Positions 5,047 through 8,231 of a stretch of 8,231 bases of DNA are shown here, in pieces. The notes beneath the pieces were generated by a model. It did no database searches and was not told the origin of the DNA. It worked only from the letters and a program-made list of their open reading frames with translations. Within the stretch, counting starts at the first letter, position 1. Each line of letters starts with the position of its first letter. A program made the translations under genes and the position numbers. The DNA is from an uncultured bacterium (lineage in GTDB: Bacteria; Patescibacteriota; Minisyncoccia; Phycocordibacterales; CAIZLB01): the NCBI GenBank assembly GCA_903952785.1, contig CAJBHC010000091.1, positions 1 to 8,231 on the forward strand, written 5' to 3'.

Positions 5047-7446
5047 ATGATGCACTTAAAATCTCTAGAAATTAACGGGTTCAAATCTTTTGCCAAGAAG
5101 GCGGTGCTTGTTTTTAATACTCCAATCGCATCAATTGTTGGTCCGAACGGTTCTGGAAAATCAAATGCAGCTGAAGCGTTTAAATTTGTTCTTGGAGAGC
5201 AATCCATCAAATCCATGCGCGGGAAAAAGGGGGAGGATATGATTTTCAATGGAGGAAAGGATGTTCCTCGTGCAAACAGAGCCTCAGTTAAGTTGGTTTT
5301 CAATAACCTGCCAAACTCTGGAAAAAGACATGGCTCAAATGATAATCATGAGACTGGAGGCGCCGACGGAGGAGGTCGTGGAAGTGAAGGTAGACTTTTT
5401 AATATAGATTTTGATGAAGTTTCAATTGAGCGTATCGTGCACAGAGATGGTGTTAATGAATACTATTTGAATGGAACACAAGTTAGACTTAAGGATATAA
5501 TTGAGCTATTAGCTAATGCAAATATTGGCTCATCTGGACATCATATTATTTCTCAAGGTGAAGCGGATAGACTACTCTCGTCTCTTCCTCGTGAGCGAAA
5601 GGAAATGATTGAAGATGCACTTGGTCTTAAGATCTATCAATATAAAAAAGAGGAAAGCCAGAAGCGCCTGGAGAAAACTTCTATTCACATGAAGGAGGTT
5701 GAATCTTTGCGCAGAGAAATTGCGCCTCACATAAGATTTCTAAAAAAACAAGTTGAGAAAGTTGAAAGAGCTGTGGCCTTGCGTGAGGAACTAGCTCTAA
5801 AATATAAAGAATATTTTGCATACGAGACGGAATACTTGAAGAAAGAAAAGGAGCAAATTGAAAGAGATTTAAAAGAGCCAACAGTGGAGCTTGAAGATTT
5901 AAGAAGTGATTTAGCAAAGCATAGAGAAATTTTGGATCAAGTTGAAAAGCAAAACAGAGAAAGTTCTAAGACATCGGAGTTGTTGGAATTGGATCAAGAA
6001 ATGCGTAAAACTAGAGCTGAAAAGGATGCTTGTATGCGTGAGATTGGAAGACTAGAAGGGGAGGTATCATATCTGAAACGTGCAATTGAAAAGAAAATGC
6101 GCGACGCTAGTGAGTCTAATACTAAGCAAATTTATCTAAGAGAGGTGGAGAGCTTAAGTAAGGGAGTGGAATCAAAGATTGCTATTGCTATGGAGGCAGT
6201 TAGCGCTAATAATCTAGAGGACGTAAAAGATGCGCTTTCTGAAATCAAAAAAAGCTTTACAGAATTTTTGGAGCATCATAAAAATACGGAGTCATTAAAT
6301 ATTGAAAACGAGGAAGCAGAAATCGTTAAAATTACAGAATCAATTTCAGATTTTGAATCTAGATTATCAAGTTTTGCTGAAATTGAGACAACCCAATCTG
6401 GAAAATATTCAAAGATAAAAGAAAGTATCGATAAAGAAAAGGATAAGAATGTGGAGAGTGAAAAAGCTGTGCTTGTTTTGATGTCTCGACAAAATGAATT
6501 ACATACTCAAATTGAATCGGTTAAACTACGTGAATCTCGTATAAAAGTTGAACAAGAAGATTATAATAGAGACATTCAGGAAGCTATCGCTTCGATTGGT
6601 AGAATGGCTGTTTCATACGAAGATTTTGCATTACCAATGGATGCGGCGCTAGAGAATAGACATGTTCAAATAGAAAGAAGACGTGCGGTTGAGAAGATAA
6701 AAATAAGATTAGAGGAAGCGGGTGGAGCTGGTGGAAGTGAGATTATGCAAGAATACAGAGAAGCTGAAGAGAGGGATGCCTTTCTTGCGAAAGAACTAGA
6801 GGATTTGGTTAAGTCAGTGGAGTCTTTGAATATAATTATAAAAGAGCTTGATGATAAATTAAATCAGCTATTTAAAGATGGAATAAATAAGATTAATCAC
6901 GAGTTTAATAGATTCTTTATGTTGATGTTTGGTGGAGGCTCTGCTTCACTTGAACTTGTTAAAGAAGTGAAGAAAAAAAGAAGAAAAGCAGGGGAAATGG
7001 ATGAGGATTTAGGTGGACTTAGCGGGGTTGGTAGATCAACCTCTGAATCATTGGCGGAGATGTCAGGAGAAGATGAAGAACCAGAAGTCGAAGATGGAAT
7101 TGATATTAACGTTGCTCTTCCTCATAAGCGCACAAAGGGATTGATGATGCTCTCTGGTGGCGAGCGCGCACTTACCTCAATCGCACTTCTCTTCGCGATG
7201 TCCCAGGTTAATCCACCTCCATTTATAATTCTGGATGAAACTGACGCAGCGCTTGATGAAGCTAACTCTAGAAAATATGGAGATATGATTGAGGCGCTTT
7301 CAGAGCATTCTCAATTGATTCTAATTACTCACAACCGTGAGACAATGTCTCGAGCCGGAGTCATTTATGGAGTAACGATGGACTCAGGTGGCTACTCAAA
7401 ACTACTTTCAATTGCTTTTGATACGGCGCAGGAGATAGCAAAATAG
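5047..7446 (+). CDS. smc: SMC-family chromosome segregation ATPase, short form without a recognisable classical hinge
   Basis: ABC-type ATPase of chromosome organisation, acting as a dimer on DNA, classically with ScpA and ScpB (not in this window). The N-lobe begins LKSLEINGFKSFAKKA, with Walker A GPNGSGKSN at 32-40 and Q-loop Q170 in ISQGEADRLL. The C-lobe has signature LSGGERALTS (702-711), Walker B FIILDETDAALDE (726-738) and H-loop H762 in ITHNRE, so the ATPase site is complete. Between the lobes, about 205-355 and 420-630 are charged heptad-like coiled coil. They are joined by a short helical stretch (about 360-418) instead of the roughly 120-150-residue hinge with Gly motifs. At 799 residues it is about two thirds of normal SMC length. 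Low-complexity inserts interrupt both lobes (about 90-116, Gly/Asn/Asp-rich; about 642-683, basic then acidic). Two adjacent ATGs (5047, 5050) are possible starts; neither has a Shine-Dalgarno. It follows rnc by 19 bases. A Rad50/SbcC-type protein is less likely because the N-lobe and ILDETDAALDE are SMC-like. Confidence 0.9.
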   Translation: MMHLKSLEINGFKSFAKKAVLVFNTPIASIVGPNGSGKSNAAEAFKFVLGEQSIKSMRGKKGEDMIFNGGKDVPRANRASVKLVFNNLPNSGKRHGSNDNHETGGADGGGRGSEGRLFNIDFDEVSIERIVHRDGVNEYYLNGTQVRLKDIIELLANANIGSSGHHIISQGEADRLLSSLPRERKEMIEDALGLKIYQYKKEESQKRLEKTSIHMKEVESLRREIAPHIRFLKKQVEKVERAVALREELALKYKEYFAYETEYLKKEKEQIERDLKEPTVELEDLRSDLAKHREILDQVEKQNRESSKTSELLELDQEMRKTRAEKDACMREIGRLEGEVSYLKRAIEKKMRDASESNTKQIYLREVESLSKGVESKIAIAMEAVSANNLEDVKDALSEIKKSFTEFLEHHKNTESLNIENEEAEIVKITESISDFESRLSSFAEIETTQSGKYSKIKESIDKEKDKNVESEKAVLVLMSRQNELHTQIESVKLRESRIKVEQEDYNRDIQEAIASIGRMAVSYEDFALPMDAALENRHVQIERRRAVEKIKIRLEEAGGAGGSEIMQEYREAEERDAFLAKELEDLVKSVESLNIIIKELDDKLNQLFKDGINKINHEFNRFFMLMFGGGSASLELVKEVKKKRRKAGEMDEDLGGLSGVGRSTSESLAEMSGEDEEPEVEDGIDINVALPHKRTKGLMMLSGGERALTSIALLFAMSQVNPPPFIILDETDAALDEANSRKYGDMIEALSEHSQLILITHNRETMSRAGVIYGVTMDSGGYSKLLSIAFDTAQEIAK

Positions 7447-7450
7447 AATG

Positions 7451-7481
7451 CATAATACCCCGCTTTTGGCGGGGTATTATG
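7451..7481. terminator. Perfect 13-bp hairpin between convergent smc and rnpB
   Basis: CATAATACCCCGC (7451-7463) pairs perfectly with 7469-7481 around the loop TTTTG. It begins 4 bases after the smc stop and ends 6 bases before the inferred 3' end of RNase P RNA. Neither side has a long T run, although the outer stem is AT-rich. It is best read as a shared, bidirectional terminator or 3'-end-protecting hairpin. Confidence 0.75.
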
Positions 7482-7487
7482 ATATGC

Positions 7488-7824
7488 GTGTCTATAAGCC
7501 GAATTCTGTACGGCGCACAATTGCTTATGCGTCCGATAGGCATTTATCTTGAATATATGTCGCCATATATTTCTTTGCGTCACTCTTATCAATCGCTTGA
7601 TAAGCACGGACTTGCACTCAGGTAAGGATTTAGCCGTTTCATCTCTTTTGTTTCCAAAAGAGTTCATCCTAAATTTGCATCTAGGATGTCATTTACTTTT
7701 CAATAAATGACGTCACTGTTCGCACCTCGTAGGTTTCCCTAGACAGGCGTTACCTGCTACCTTGCTCCCCGCAAAAGCGGGGGAGTGTTCGGACTTTCCT
7801 CTCTTTCGAGCACCTATCTGACAC
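7488..7824 (-). ncRNA. rnpB: RNase P RNA (class A-like)
   Basis: Catalytic RNA that removes 5' leaders from tRNA precursors. On the minus strand the universal 5' core GAGGAAAGTCCG (7801-7790) and 3' core ACAGAATTCGGCTTAT (7509-7494) are both present and would pair as P4. The middle core GGTAACGCCTG followed by GGGAAACCTACGA matches the P7-P9 region. GTGTC at the 5' end (7824-7820) pairs with GACAC at the 3' end (7492-7488) as P1, which sets the limits and gives about 337 nt. Internal hairpins are at 7765-7785, 7688-7711, 7666-7687, 7643-7662 (8 bp, GAAA loop), 7585-7604 (8 bp, GCGA loop) and 7552-7571 (8 bp, GCGA loop). The L15 segment reads GGCTAAATCC where E. coli has GGTAAACTCC, altering the motif that pairs with tRNA CCA. 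The GNRA loop at 7585-7604 would not form the usual P6 pseudoknot. Identification is secure; helix naming is by eye. Confidence 0.95.
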
Positions 7825-7830
7825 TTTTAA

Positions 7831-7859
7831 ATTATAACATGGTTTATATAAAAAAGCCA
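7831..7859 (-). promoter_or_regulatory. Extended -10 promoter of rnpB
   Basis: On the minus strand, TGTTATAAT (7839-7831) is a perfect extended -10 element. Seventeen bases further upstream lies a weak -35 candidate, TGGCTT (7859-7854). The expected start, about 7 bases downstream, falls at 7824, exactly where the P1 helix of the RNA begins, which supports both calls. Confidence 0.7.
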
Positions 7860-7985
7860 GCCATGATGGGTAAAACCACCTTTTAAATTACCTTTATTTT
7901 TGGTAAGATGTAGGTATTATTCAAGAAGTAGCTCTTTTTGGCCATCCGATGAGATGTCTAGTAGCTATTTAAATCAAAAACCAAA

Positions 7986-8231
7986 ATGCTTAAAAGTGTA
8001 ACAAGAAAGATAAGGGTTAAGAAAGAGGAAAAAGAGGGAACTGAGGTTGTTAGCGGCAAGGGCACTGCCGACAAAGTAGTTAGTCATAAAATGAATGGAG
8101 ATAAAAAATCAAAAATCAAACTTTTTGATAATATTGCAAAATATGCCATCTACTTTCTGATCGGTCTTCTCCCAATTTTCTTTCTGCCAACTCCTTTGAT
8201 TGAACTAGGCCAAGCTAAGTTGGCACTGCTC
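7986..8231 (+). CDS. Membrane protein, N-terminal fragment, cut by window end
   Basis: The first 82 residues are visible with no stop before the window ends. Residues 1 to about 50 are strongly basic and hydrophilic (many Lys and Glu). Residues about 53-68 form a hydrophobic segment, AIYFLIGLLPIFFLPTP, likely a transmembrane helix with a cytoplasmic positive N-terminus. The FLIGLLPIFFLP pattern recalls the first helix of Parcubacterial multi-spanning O-antigen-ligase-like proteins, but this is too little sequence to name a function. An alternative start is ATG 8091, just ahead of the membrane segment; neither start has a clear Shine-Dalgarno. The 161 bases upstream (7825-7985) hold the rnpB promoter and a weak TATTAT -10 candidate at 7915-7920, and AGTAGCT occurs twice (7927-7933 and 7960-7966). 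Confidence 0.65.
   Translation, partial: MLKSVTRKIRVKKEEKEGTEVVSGKGTADKVVSHKMNGDKKSKIKLFDNIAKYAIYFLIGLLPIFFLPTPLIELGQAKLALL

Noticed and set aside
75..7446. Recoded TGA (glycine), as in Gracilibacteria/Absconditabacteria
   Set aside because: No gene ends with TGA, but none has an internal TGA either, even in Gly-rich proteins; the standard bacterial code fits.
7392..7667. Minus-strand reading frame of 91 codons
   Set aside because: It lies within and beyond the 3' half of the RNase P RNA gene and encodes nothing recognisable; the RNA explains the sequence.

Overview
The window looks like chromosomal DNA from a Patescibacteria/CPR bacterium, most likely a Parcubacteria-type lineage. This is inferred from the low-GC AT-rich sequence, the compact block rpmF - nusB - rnc - smc, weak or absent Shine-Dalgarno sequences, a shortened SMC, a secreted Thr/Asn/Ser-rich surface protein with peptidoglycan-binding domains, and a reduced RNase P RNA. 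No sequence search could be run, so the lineage is an inference. The standard bacterial code fits: genes end in TAA or TAG and no internal TGA interrupts any of them.

Layout. Positions 1-24 are a pure (AG)12 tract at the window edge. A large cell-surface protein gene follows (GTG at 75, stop at 2264), but its reading frame is open back to position 1 and its true N-terminus is probably upstream. Positions 2265-2469 hold no intact gene. They carry a 32-bp-period tandem repeat with dyad symmetry (2304-2380), then the start of a DUF4143 remnant (about 2428-2793) that has lost its AAA ATPase part. Positions 2794-3016 hold a nested palindrome with perfect 26-bp arms (2861-2962) and a promoter for rpmF.

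The housekeeping block runs from 3017 to 7446 on the plus strand: ribosomal protein L32 with a long Lys/Ala-rich tail, NusB fused to a degenerate Nudix domain, RNase III with an Asn at a metal-ligand position, and a 799-residue SMC-type ATPase with no recognisable classical hinge. These serve translation, rRNA transcription and processing, and chromosome organisation. A promoter-like sequence lies inside the 3' end of rnc, just ahead of smc. A strong hairpin at 7451-7481 separates smc from the convergent RNase P RNA gene (7824 to 7488, minus strand), which has its own extended -10 promoter. A plus-strand gene for a membrane protein starts at 7986 and is cut by the window end.

Most of the window is core genome. 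The less expected parts are the operator-like tandem dyads, the nested palindrome, the NusB-Nudix fusion, the Asp-to-Asn change in RNase III, the short SMC and the RNase P RNA L15 variant. I see no complete defence, CRISPR or mobile system.
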